A stretch of DNA of 64,000 bases, from positions 30,103,310 to 30,167,309 of the forward strand of contig NC_068352.1 in assembly GCF_014633365.1 (NCBI RefSeq), given 5' to 3'. The first letter of the stretch is position 1, and every line of letters starts with the position of its first letter. Below, piece after piece: positions 35,401-44,999 of this stretch. A program made the position numbers and the translations under genes. Origin of the DNA: Diospyros lotus (taxonomy: Eukaryota; Streptophyta; Magnoliopsida; Ericales; Ebenaceae). Under the pieces are notes generated by a model. The model ran no database searches, was not told where the DNA came from, and saw only the letters and a program-made list of their open reading frames with translations.

Positions 35401-38400
35401 CTTTACTGTGTTATTTGTCCACCCTAACACTGTAAGGCCTCAGAAACTTTTTCATATGCATGCACATGCAAGCGACTATGAGTATTTAGAATCCATGAAG
35501 CAAGATTTGAAGTATGAATCAATGTTAAATCCAGCAAAATATGTGGTTCGAGTTGGATGCCGCACCATTCCTCAATGCTCTCAATATCAGTGTCATCAAC
35601 AATCTTGGCCAATTGTTCCTGGCACAATGTACTTGCCTTCAAAAGCTGCCTCTGTTCTTCGCTCAATTTAGAAGATTCCATCAGATTTTGCATACATTTT
35701 ATTCCATTTAAAGGGTTTTTTATCTCACTATGAATAAAAGCCAATTTTGTGAGGCTATTTGCTGCATTCTGTTCTGATATTCTTTGCACCTGCAATGCAT
35801 ATTGAAGTTCTGGACTAGCAACATGCAAAAAGCACAAAACCCCAGTAATCTTACCCTCTGCACCAATTCTCTTATTAGCAGAAAGTAATGCCTCAACATA
35901 GCTACCCTTATGATCAAAGAATCCAAATAACAGTTTATCTGCATCTTGCCCTGCAATTACCCCACTCAGCAATATCTGCAGTTTGGTTAATGTGTCCTGA
36001 TCTTTGAGCTGACAACCAGAACTGTTAACTGTAAAAACCTCTCCAAGTAGCATCCGACCAATGGTTTCTTCCCTCTTTACACCAGACAATTTTTGCATCG
36101 TGTGATTCCATTCAGAGCATTGACCATGCTCATCCATCATAAATATTGGAGGAATAAGCGCAGAAGGGCACCTCATAATTCCAACATAATCACCTTGGAT
36201 TTGAATATATTTGTCCAAAATCATCTTGTGCCCAGTAATATCTTGCCCCATAAAACAAACCCCCACTATATTTTGATTTATATCTCGACTACAACATGCA
36301 TTAGCAACCAAGAATACAGGACCATTGTTTTCCAGATGACCAAAGGTTTTAAGCTTAAGTTGAATACTTTGCTCTTCCTTGCCTGTCATTTGATATTAGA
36401 ATAGATGATCAAAAATGGGGTTTCAGAAGAATAGAATACAACATACATGTAACCAAAGAAAGTAAGAGGCCTGGAGCTCAATAACAAACAATTTAGCACA
36501 TTTCTAACTCCAATTACAGGATGTGAGAAATGGAAAAAGGTTTATTACATGAAAACCAAGTGTTTCCTTTCTACATAAAGTTCCACAAATATAAAATCCC
36601 AAGACAGTGTCAGGCAGTCATGCTCAAGTCATTCTTTAAGATATAGTAAAACAAAGTTCACAAGTATGACTTCCAGTAATCCATGAATTATGGAGAACCA
36701 GACAATGAAATGTAGAAACCACAAGGCATTTTCAGGAGATACTAAAATATCAAAAAGCAAGTATAGAATCACCTTCCGAAGCCAAGAGGAGCACATTTTT
36801 CACCAAATCAATAGAATCATCAGCCACAAGATTGACAAAGGGTGTGCCAATTGCTTCCTGGACACTTAACCCAGTAAGCTCAGCTACTTTAGTATTCCAT
36901 CCATGAACATTACCAGAAGAATCAACAGCCAAGATGGGGACTGAAGCTGTCTCAATAAGGCGAACCATCTCATTTGTCACAACACGCAGGTCATCTATCC
37001 TCTGTATACTGGTCTCAGCTGATGGAATATTCACAAGCATTTTGGAATCATCGACAGCCTCATCTTGTAAGGATTCTCTTAATATCAATTGTAAGGAATG
37101 GATTGCATCCATTTCTACATCTTCCCATGGTAAACTCTGCCACTTAGCCGCCTCTAGAAAGGCTTTAAATGATGATCGAGGGTGCATTTTTCTTCCATCA
37201 TCCTTGTCAGCAGGATCGTGTTTTGCACCACCCCACCTGATCTCCTTAGCTGAGTGAGATCGGAACCAGAAAAGGAAATCCTTCTTAGTAATTCTCACAG
37301 CAGCCATTCCACATACTGCATCACCAAGGACAGACGCACCTGGGTAACCAGCTTCCATCAGGCTATCAGTATTTAACCCTGTATTCCCACCATGGTATTG
37401 AAGAAGCCATTCAGCCATATCTCTGATTTGTGCATCAGTAGGGGTAATCCCAAGCAACCAACACTTATTCCTGAAGTACAGTGCAGCTCCATCACACTTA
37501 ACAAGATCCATTACATTAGGTGATTGAGTGACAATTCCAACGGGAGCATCTCTCAAAAGCATATCACAAAGAACTGTTTGAGTCTGCAAAATGTGCTTCT
37601 CCCTCAGCTGAGCAGCCAACTCCACTTCTTTGTTAATCTGAACACCAAAAACTTGAAGCAAGAACTCACAAGCATATCTCAACGGAAATGGAATGAACCT
37701 AGGGCTTGTGTGATGACAGACTACCAAACCCCATAATTTTCTTCGAGTTTGCTGATCATTCTTGGTTTCATCATCTTCCTCATTGATTGTCACTGACATC
37801 ACAAGAGATGCAATAGATCCCATGTTCTCCATATACTGAACATGACACCCATGAGGAGCCCTTAATGTGGATCCACCAAGACTCAATGGCTGATCCAATT
37901 TCTTGTCTTGGATTACTTTAACTGGTTTTGCCAGACAATCACATATCATCCTGACCTTATTTTTCACGAAGAGAAATCTTGAAGCCTGTGGTATATCAGT
38001 AGCTGGATAATGCAGTCCGAGATAAGGTTCCAACTCAGTTCTGCGGCACTCAGCAACAACCTCCCCATGCTCATCTTCATGAAATTTATACACCATTACC
38101 CGATCATAACCAGTCAAGTCTCTCACTTCCCCAACTAGTACATCACATAACAGTGATATGCTCCCACTTGGCAAAGATTGCAACCTTGAAATTGCTTTGG
38201 CTGCAAGCTTATATGATTTTAACGCCCCAGCAGCTGTCACTGGCACATCAGCTGGGTTGACAGGCTCTAAATCTAGAACTAGTCCCACATCAATTCGATG
38301 CAGAATTGCATAAAAGGGTTTGCCTGAATTTCTACTGTGAACCAATACAGGGTTAAGGAGATGAACTTCCCCAAAATTTGCAGCTTTCTGCAGTGCAGCA

Positions 38401-38819
38401 GCGCCTGAGGATCGAAAAAGGGTCCGAACATCAGTTCCGAAAGTCAGTGTTTCTTTATGCTCAATGCTTGGAACTGCATGGGGAGCTAACTCCAACATTT
38501 CTGGTGCATTTTCGCTGTACGCAAGGACGGTAAAATTTTGCTCATCAACGGCAATCATGCAACCAAACGTCTGAATAAGGCTTCCTCTTTGCATCTTTTG
38601 CAGATAAGCTGATATGGTAGAAGAGGGGGCAATGCTGGTAGAACTTGATGCGTTGACATCAATCGATGCAGAATAATGAAATGTTCCCCCTTCAGACTTT
38701 TCAAAGTCTGCGTGAAGCTTAGCATCAACGGGGGTTTGTGCAACGACGTGGGCATCATGCTTTGATTGAGCAGAGCTGCTCCGAGAACAATTTGTTTTGT
38801 TTGTTGATTTGGATGACAT
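20444..38819 (-). CDS. PHYC: Phytochrome C, red/far-red photoreceptor (4 exons; TE-filled introns)
   Basis: Bilin-binding photoreceptor that switches between Pr and Pfr and moves between cytosol and nucleus. Exons: 38819-36773, 36382-35566, 28515-28219, 20660-20444; all junction phases agree and give 1125 residues, normal for PHYC. Domains: N-terminal extension, PAS (about 70-190), GAF with the chromophore cysteine Cys325 in [10 protein letters not shown] and the [14 protein letters not shown] motif (271-284), PHY domain, two PAS domains (the second mostly in exon 2), and a histidine-kinase-related domain across exons 2-4 with [16 protein letters not shown] and [17 protein letters not shown]. 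The start [16 protein letters not shown] is PHYC-like and separates it from PHYA, PHYB and PHYE. No frame damage is seen. Intron 1 is 390 bp, but intron 2 (7050 bp) and intron 3 (7558 bp) are swollen by LTR elements in opposite orientation. Splice sites look intact, so the gene is probably functional. Confidence 0.97.
21040..21180 (-). mobile_element. Au-like SINE, minus strand, in PHYC intron 3
   Basis: Read on the minus strand the segment has a tRNA-like head (AATGGTAAGGTTGCTACTTT), a body with GTAAGGGGAAGGTTGCATAC and ATATGACCC, and a tail GAGTCTCATGCACTTGAGAC followed by ACCCTTTTT. This order matches the plant Au SINE family as I know it, here degraded. It is in sense orientation with PHYC. 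Confidence 0.6.
23204..23323 (+). repeat. 5' LTR of the Copia element
   Basis: 120 bp, TG...CA ends. By eye it differs from the 3' LTR at 3 positions, with no indels. Confidence 0.95.
23464..23850 (+). repeat. Dispersed CTCCAGATCT-like motif in the Copia leader
   Basis: At least eight or nine near copies of (T/G)CTCCAGATC(T) occur in the untranslated leader between the PBS and gag, for example near 23466, 23490, 23655, 23705, 23730, 23777, 23795 and 23838. The leader is much more GC-rich than the surrounding intron. The function is unknown. Confidence 0.8.
23865..28067 (+). pseudogene. Copia gag-pol polyprotein with two nonsense codons
   Basis: One frame, 23865-28067, interrupted only by TAA at 25734 and TAG at 26667. 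Part 1 holds the Gag (UBN2-like) region, a CCHC zinc knuckle ([14 protein letters not shown]), the aspartic protease motif [13 protein letters not shown], an HHCC zinc region and the integrase core with VVHSDIWGP and LRSDNALEY. The first stop falls just before the integrase motif QNGVAERKN. Part 2 holds the rest of integrase. Part 3 holds reverse transcriptase ([23 protein letters not shown]) and RNase H ([19 protein letters not shown]). Both stops are explained by single C-to-T or G-to-A changes of Gln and Trp codons. The copy cannot make full Pol. Confidence 0.93.
28075..28194 (+). repeat. 3' LTR of the Copia element
   Basis: 120 bp, preceded by the polypurine tract. It is followed by the GCTAT duplication and then PHYC exon 3 at 28219, so the element ends only 24 bp from a PHYC splice donor. 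Confidence 0.95.
29158..29477 (+). repeat. 5' LTR of the Gypsy element
   Basis: Starts TGTTATGTACTTACTAAACG and ends at a decayed GATA where the 3' LTR has AACA. It contains CT-rich tracts (about 29340-29410). Confidence 0.88.
29532..34189 (+). pseudogene. Degenerate Gypsy gag-pol with C-terminal chromodomain-like segment
   Basis: Begins at ATG 29532 with a coiled-coil-like Gag start. Further Gag lies at 30144-30440 ([17 protein letters not shown]), and a CCHC-like knuckle ([14 protein letters not shown]) near 30635-30680. The retroviral-type aspartic protease region is at about 30780-31200, where the active-site motif has become LIDSES. Reverse transcriptase pieces are at 31649-31954 ([17 protein letters not shown]); its catalytic box near 31940-31965 is frameshifted. 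RNase H is at 32076-32606 and the integrase zinc finger and core at 32961-33431 ([20 protein letters not shown]). A chromodomain-like segment near 34045-34165 includes [16 protein letters not shown]. It has many stops and frameshifts and is clearly non-functional. Confidence 0.9.
34220..34552 (+). repeat. 3' LTR of the Gypsy element
   Basis: Starts TGTCATGTACTTACTAAATG and ends CGGATCTAACA. The GGGGAGGG just upstream (34209-34216) is the likely polypurine tract. Confidence 0.9.
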
Positions 38820-40030
38820 TTCTCAACCCACCTTCCCCTTCAATCCCCTTCCTGTTTATGAAATCTCCCCAGTAGCTTTTTTTTTTTTTTTTCTATCAGT
38901 TCACTCCATGTAACTGGAATGTTGTAATACCACCAAATTCACCAATACCAAAAGCAATTCAATTCCACCAATATGGAATCTCCAAGATTGTGCTCAATAA
39001 CACAGTACCAAACAATTCACAGAATAAAGGAGGGGAAAAGAGAGAGAGAGAGAGAGAGAGACCAAACCTTTTTTCTCATTACAGAACCATGGAAACATCC
39101 CGTAAAGAAAGTGATACAATTGACACCCATCACATAATTTGATTCTTCCCCCAAAAGCCTCCAAAAGAGAAGTAAATGGTTTCTCCCAGAAACATCTAAA
39201 GAGTATTCCCCCAAAAAACCCCACCCGGAAGACAAAGCCCATAAATCAATTGCAAATTTCACAAAAACTCCACGGTGGACACCAGCAAATTTCGACCCAT
39301 TCCCACCCAGAATTGACATCGATAAATCCAAAGACAAGATTCAAATACCACCAACATCATAAACTACCAGACAATAAAACAAATTAAATTCACAAAGATG
39401 GTGAATGAAAAAGACATGGGCGTCGACTGGGCCATGAATCGGGCAACACGGGAAACCATCTCGATTTCTTCAGCTTATCCATGGATTTCAGAACTATATA
39501 TATTATATATATAAGAGTTTGCGTGAAAAGATTCTACCGTAAAGAAACTCTCTTAGTCTGCGGCTCTCTGTTATTTGTCGTGGACTTGGCGTCATGGTTC
39601 TGCTCAGAGTTGAATAAATTTCGGTTTGTTCTTAGTTGCCAAGTTTCAACCAATCCTAACAGCTTTGAGCCGGGACGGAAGAACAGGAAAACAGTAATAA
39701 TAATGACAAAATGGGGGGTTGAAATGAAATTTCATTCTTCTTCCTTTGGACTTGGGAATTGGGATTACCTGGTAAAAGTTTAGGGTAAATTCTACCGAGC
39801 CCCTGTGGTTTGGACTCCTTTCACTTGGGCCCGTATGGTCTACTTTTCAATGTTTTAAGGTCTTATGTTAAGTTAATAAGCCAAAGTGTTGTTTTAATGT
39901 TAATTTTGAGAAATTAAAGTAACGTATAAGAATTTAAAAGAAAATATAAAATCATAGAGACTCAATTTATACTCTAAACCAATTTAAATTGAATTGTCAG
40001 ATGGTTCAGTTCCAATTCTCTAATTGTTGT
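38820..40030. promoter_or_regulatory. PHYC 5' leader/promoter region and spacer
   Basis: Presumed upstream region of PHYC on the minus strand. It carries a poly-T tract (38878-38892), which reads as poly-A in PHYC sense, and a (GA)n run at 39039-39061, which reads as a CT tract. No transcription start can be fixed from sequence alone, and no other gene is supported here. Confidence 0.4.
39039..39061. repeat. (GA)n microsatellite upstream of PHYC
   Basis: About eleven uninterrupted AG units, 220-240 bp upstream of the PHYC start codon. Confidence 0.95.
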
Positions 40031-40135
40031 TGTTAAAATACAACAATTAAAATTTGTGATGTGAGGTCCACTCGAGCATGTTGTCAGGTGAGGTTAGGTT
40101 GTCGTAAGAAAAGTTGTCTTAAAGGGAATTTGCTG

Positions 40136-40640
40136 CTAGGATGCTCGTCGCAAACATTTTGTCACAAGACTTTGCCACTAGCTTTTTCGCCACAGGGTTT
40201 CACCATAAGATTTTGCCACAAGGCTTCGCCACTAGTTCTCGTCACTAGCTCTTTCGCCACAAGGTTTTGTCACTAGCTCTTGCCACAAAGTTTCGCCAAA
40301 AGACTTCGCCACTAACTCTCGCCACAAGCTTTCGCAGCTAGGTCTCGCTACAAGGTTTTACCTCCGCCACGAGATCTCGCCGTAAGCTTTTAGCTTCGCT
40401 GCTAGGTTCGCGGCAAGTTTTTGCCTTCGCCGCTAGATTCGCTGTAAGGATTTACCTCTACCATGAGATCTCGTCGCAAACTTTTAGCTTTGTCGCTAGA
40501 TTCGCCGCAAGGATTTACCTCCGCCACGAGGTCTCGCCGCAAGCTTTTAACTTCGCCGCTAAGTTCGCCGCAAGCTTTTGCCTTTGCCGTTAGGTTCACC
40601 GCAAGCTTTTGGTTTCGCCGCAAGGATTTGGCCTTACTGA
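40136..40640 (-). repeat. Degenerate GC-rich tandem array (about 32-bp unit), left block
   Basis: Units such as GTCTCGCCGCAAGCTTTTAA followed by CTTCGCCGCTAA repeat with variation. The block shares its unit with the array at 43240-43865. It stands out as GC-rich in AT-rich surroundings. It lies downstream of the TATA-like site at about 43160 if the parent element is read on the minus strand. Confidence 0.8.
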
Positions 40641-42282
40641 TGCTCAAAATATGGATTAGAAGGCTGTAACGCCCCGTTTTTCGAGCGCGTTATAACTTAG
40701 GACAATTCTGGGATAATTTTTTTTTAAAAAAAAACTATTGCTAAATCATATGACTTTTTAAATAAATCCCAAAAGCTCCATTCATTTATCTCCAAAGAAA
40801 ATCATCATAAATATCAAATGCGAAAGTTAGAATCGAACCTATCATAACATTAATCATAATTCAGTGCTTATATCTCGGGAACATAAATTTCTCAACATGT
40901 CTTAATACATAACATAAGTTCTCAACTAACATTAACCTTAAATAGGGTTTTACATCATCATTCCTCAAAACGTTCAGAATTTGAAGTAGCAGAATTTAAA
41001 TACATGAGCTACATAATATACATTCAACTGATCATACAACTCATCATGCACTTTGCTAAGTGTCATTTCATGCCTCATTTATCCTCGTTTCTGCTACAAT
41101 CTCCATCTGGAACGTTTGAATATTCCAGGGGCAAAGCCCAAGTTAGATGATGAATTATCTAAGTAAGGGAAACAAAACATTTAATGCTCATGTATGTATG
41201 CAATACACTTAATATCATAACTCTCATATTTGGGTCGACTGCACCTTAAGATTACTCGCCATTTTTCCAGTCTCCCTGCCAGACCGGGATATATGGGTGC
41301 ACCATTGGCAAAGTAACAGCGCTAGTACCTAATCCCAAACCCATGCAACGTACGACCGGGAATCTCATCATGTTCGTATGCATAATTCATAAATCAAAAC
41401 ATGTAAAATGCAATCTACATGACATACTCATAACAGGGCATGACAACATGATAAGATTATAAAACTTGGTCTAGTTGGGAAGTACCACTTATCTTGTAAA
41501 AATATAATTTTGTCCCTAACGTAATTTTGCCTCAAAATTTGCGTCGAACTTCTAATTGTACTCAATTATGAACCTTGACGTATCATGGCACCATAATTAC
41601 TTAAGAAAATCAGATTTCTAATTTTTCTCTAATTTCTCTATTTTCCTCAAGATTATGAAATAAATACTTTCTAATAAAATTTTCTCAATTTCTCTTCACA
41701 ATAATTCCTAAAACAATATTTCTAAGCCCCAGAAATTTTCTCATAATTTTAAAATCCATGTTCTATTTATTTCTCATTTTTTCTTTGATTTTCAAACATC
41801 TATTGCCTCAAAAATTCATAATAAATACTAATCATGCATTTCTCTTCCAATTTCACTATCAAAAATTTTAGAATATCATTCTAATATTTCTGAAATTTTT
41901 AAAGAAATTTTTGAAGATAACTTACCTTCCCGCGGAGTGATTCGATATTCTTCTATACTGCGATGAAGTCTCGGTTTGCGTATCCAACAACACCTTTTGT
42001 CACAAATTTTCACACGAACTACTAAACTCAACTTATAAGATTTTTCTAGAAATTTTTGATTTTTTTTTTCTATATTCTTTCTTTCTCTTTCTCAAATCTC
42101 TCTCTTACTCTCAAATTCTTCTTTTTTACAATCTTTCTCTTTCTAATTCAAGTCCTCCAACCTTTCAAGTTTCCTTTATTTATAGAGGTTGAATTAAGTT
42201 TAGTATATATAATTGTAGTGATCCATTATCTTTTATTATTTTATTATTTTTTAAAATTATTTTTTACTAAATCTCACTCATA

Positions 42283-42597
42283 ATCTTTAATTATTTGTTC
42301 ATACACTACTTTATCTTCCACATTTCTCCATTAATTCACCCATTATCTTTGATTATTTGGCCACACTCTACTTTGTCTCCCACATTTCTCCATTAATTCA
42401 TCATTTATCTTTGATTATTTGTCCACACCATATTTTGTCTCTCATATTTCTCCATTAATTCACCCATTATCTTTGATTATTTGATCACACCATATTTTAT
42501 CTTTCACATTTCTCTATTAATTCACCCATTATCTTTTATTATTTATCCACACTCTACTTTGTCTCCACATTTCTCCATTATTTCACCCACTATCTTT
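42283..42597. repeat. Tandem repeat of about 62 bp, five copies, inside the solo LTR
   Basis: Five imperfect units each containing ATTATCTTTGATTATTTG, CCACACTCTACTTTGTCTCC and CATTTCTCCATTAATTCACC. On the LTR sense (minus) strand they lie upstream of the TATA box, in the U3 promoter region. Confidence 0.85.
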
Positions 42598-42689
42598 AAT
42601 TATTATTATTTTTTTTACTTTAATTATTTTTCAACTAAATCTTATTTTGAATGGACTATTCTTTCATTTAGTTCATAAATTTAAGCTCA

Positions 42690-42915
42690 CTTTCTTAGCC
42701 TACTAACTCTAAGCCCATTTACTTAGTTTTTCATTTCTCAACTTAACCCATTAACTATAAGCCCATTTACTTAGTCTTTTTTTTTTCAATTTAGCCCACT
42801 AATTCTAAGTTCATTTACTTAATATTTCTTTTTTTAATTTAATCTACTAACTCTAAGCCAATTTACTTAACATTTCATTTTTCAAGTTAGCCCACTAATT
42901 CTAAACCCATTAGTT
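42690..42915. repeat. Second tandem repeat, about 55-60 bp unit, four copies, inside the solo LTR
   Basis: Units share TAAGCCCATTTACTTAGT, a T-rich stretch and TTAGCCCACTAACTC. This block is also in the U3 part of the solo LTR, farther from the TATA box than the 62-bp block. Confidence 0.75.
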
Positions 42916-43002
42916 TTCTCAATTATAATTTCTAATGATGTCAAAAAAATATTTTAAATATAAAATTAATTATTATTATTTTCAAAATACTAGGATATTA
43001 CA

Positions 43003-43944
43003 AGGCTTGCGGGAATCTTATCCCGCAAAGACCCTCCGATGCCAAAGTCAGTCTCGAATCCCAATGACTATTCACGAAAACAGTAAAGGTGTATTCAAAG
43101 TGTCTAAATTTTACCAAAGTTGGAAGTCCTTTTCAATGTCCTGTAGCTAGGTATTTATAGGGCACAATTCCCAATGATGCTTAGTGTTGACACGTGTTGC
43201 TTATTGAATGAACCATATTCGAGGTGTGTGGCTACAATAAAGTCTTTGATGCAAGGTCTTGCCACAAGATTTTGCTTTTGCCATAAAGTCTTGCCACAAG
43301 GTTTTACCTCCGCCACAAGGTTTTCCCTTCGCCAAAGGTCTCGCCGCAAGGTTTTATCTCCCCCACAAGGTCTCACCGCAAGATTTTGTCTTTGCCACAA
43401 GGTCTCGCCACAAGGTTTTGTCTTCACCATAAAGTCTCGCCGCAAGGTTTTACCTTTACTGCAACGTCTCGCCGCGAGGTTTTGCCTTTGCCATAAGGTC
43501 TCGCCGTAAGGTTTCACTCCGCCACAAGATTTCGCCTCAAGGTTTTGCCTTTGCCGCAAGGTCTCGCCGTAAGGTTTTACCTCCGTCATAAGGTCTCGTC
43601 GCAAGATTTTGCCTTCGTCACAAGGTCTCACTACAAGGTTTTACCTCCATCACAAGATCTCGCTGCGAGGTTTTGCCTTTACCACAAGGTCTTGCAGCAA
43701 GATTTTACTTCCGTCACAAGATCTCGTCGCGAGGTTTTGCCTTTGCCACAATGGGGCTCGCTGCACACTTCCGCAAAGTTGCTGCCGCAAAGAGGGCTCG
43801 CGGCACACTGCCGCAAAGCCCTTGCCACAAGTGGGCTTGTGGCACACTGCCGTGAGCGTTTTTATGTTTTCTTTAAAAATTCTCATTTTTTCTCAACCTA
43901 TTTTCCATGGCACAACACTAATGGTTCGATTTCAATTCTCAACA
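43003..43944 (-). mobile_element. Older LTR-like sequence carrying the 32-bp arrays (right part)
   Basis: Read on the minus strand the order is array, ACACGTGTCAACACTAAGC, a TATA box CCCTATAAATACC (about 43150-43162), then a leader with GACTTTGGCATCGGAGGGTC, which is characteristic of R/U5 regions of plant Gypsy LTRs. This continues, after removal of the solo LTR at 40665-43002, into the left array at 40136-40640. The outer ends are not certain; candidates are 40031 and 43944. Confidence 0.6.
43240..43865 (-). repeat. Tandem array of a 32-bp GC-rich unit, right block
   Basis: Nearly twenty imperfect units of GTCTCGCCGCAAGGTTTTGC plus CTTCGCCACAAG with a clear 32-bp period. The unit is largely free of stop codons on both strands, so it creates long overlapping false ORFs (for example 43155-43631 minus and 43174-43509 plus). 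Confidence 0.9.
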
Positions 43945-44121
43945 ATTTTGATTGTAGTTTAAATTAATTTAAACTGAAGATATAATATATTACAATACAT
44001 TATATATCAAATTTTTTATTTACAAAAATAATGTTTATTTATATAAATTAAGTAATTTAATTTATATCTATGTATTTTTTAGAATTTAAAGGAATCAAAC
44101 CTCACGTAGTTTACTTATTAT

Positions 44122-44999
44122 GATAGTGTTTGTTAACTAAGATATAGAATGTAAAATGTCAAATATGAAAAATATTTTAAATATTTATTCTTTTCAACGT
44201 GTTTGTTAAACTTATCTGACATTTTTTAAAAAAACCCTTACGTGACTTCTTATCTTATTTTTATAGATAAATTTATCTCGTTCCCTTTAGATAAATTTAT
44301 CTGATATATTACAGATAAACATAAATTACTCATATACCATTTTATAGGATAATTAATATCATTTAATACATTTTTAAATTGTCATATGTTTTGATAACTT
44401 TTAAAATTTAAATAAAATTATTCCTTTCACCGATTTTTAAAATTTAAATTTCTCTCTCTATATATTTTATTATCTAATACAAATTCGTTTGACTGATTTT
44501 TTAAATTATTTTATTCAATTTTATATTTTTATTATCTATTATAAAAATATATTTTGATAATTTTTAATTATTTATGTAAAATTATTGTAATTCCACCAAT
44601 AATTATTTCTACTTAGTAAGTCTTTTTTTGAATCTATTTTTGAACATTGATTTAGAAAATAAAATACTAATTTTAATTTTAATTTTTGACCATTCATATT
44701 AATCATAAAATATTATTTTAATCATAAATTTGTTATTGATGTTAAACATACAATTTTAAATGAATTTGATAATAAAGATATTTTAATAAAAACTTATTAT
44801 CTTGATGCTCATCATATGCATTTAATAAACATATAAAAAAATATAATTCTCAATAAATTTTAAAAAGTTTAACAAATAGTCTGATCTAAATGTTGAAATA
44901 TTTCTTAATTTTATCTTAATCATTCCATATTTTGGTCCAAAAAATATTTCAACCTTATCTTGATATTCCCTTATTTTACTTATTTTAACAAACGCTACC
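44122..44999. mobile_element. MITE-like element with short inverted ends
   Basis: The left end GATAGTGTTTGTTAA and the reverse complement of the right end, GGTAGCGTTTGTTAA, match at 13 of 15 positions over an 878-bp AT-rich, non-coding interval. No clear target-site duplication was found, so the class (hAT or other) is open. Confidence 0.45.

Larger units (their letters stand above)
40665..43002 (-). mobile_element. Solo LTR, about 2338 bp, probably Ty3/Gypsy
   Basis: On the plus strand it begins TGTAACGCCCCG and ends ATATTACA (TG...CA). It is flanked by AGGC on both sides (a fifth base, A, can be included depending on the alignment of the end). Read on the minus strand it starts TGTAATATCCTAG and ends GGGGCGTTACA, typical of long plant Gypsy LTRs, and has a TATA box TATAAATA near 42177-42184 followed by a CT/GA-rich leader. 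No gag-pol or second LTR is present, so it is a solo LTR. It inserted into the older array-bearing sequence. Confidence 0.82.

Noticed and set aside
39481..39783. 100-codon plus ORF upstream of PHYC
   Set aside because: No recognisable domain, and its ATG and codon use look random in an AT-rich promoter zone.
43240..43865. CRISPR-like array
   Set aside because: Units are head-to-tail with no unique spacers, the sequence is plant nuclear DNA and no cas genes exist.
43155..43967. Several long overlapping ORFs (up to 158 codons) on both strands
   Set aside because: They are generated by the 32-bp tandem repeat, which lacks stops in most frames; the peptides are just frame-shifted copies of the repeat.
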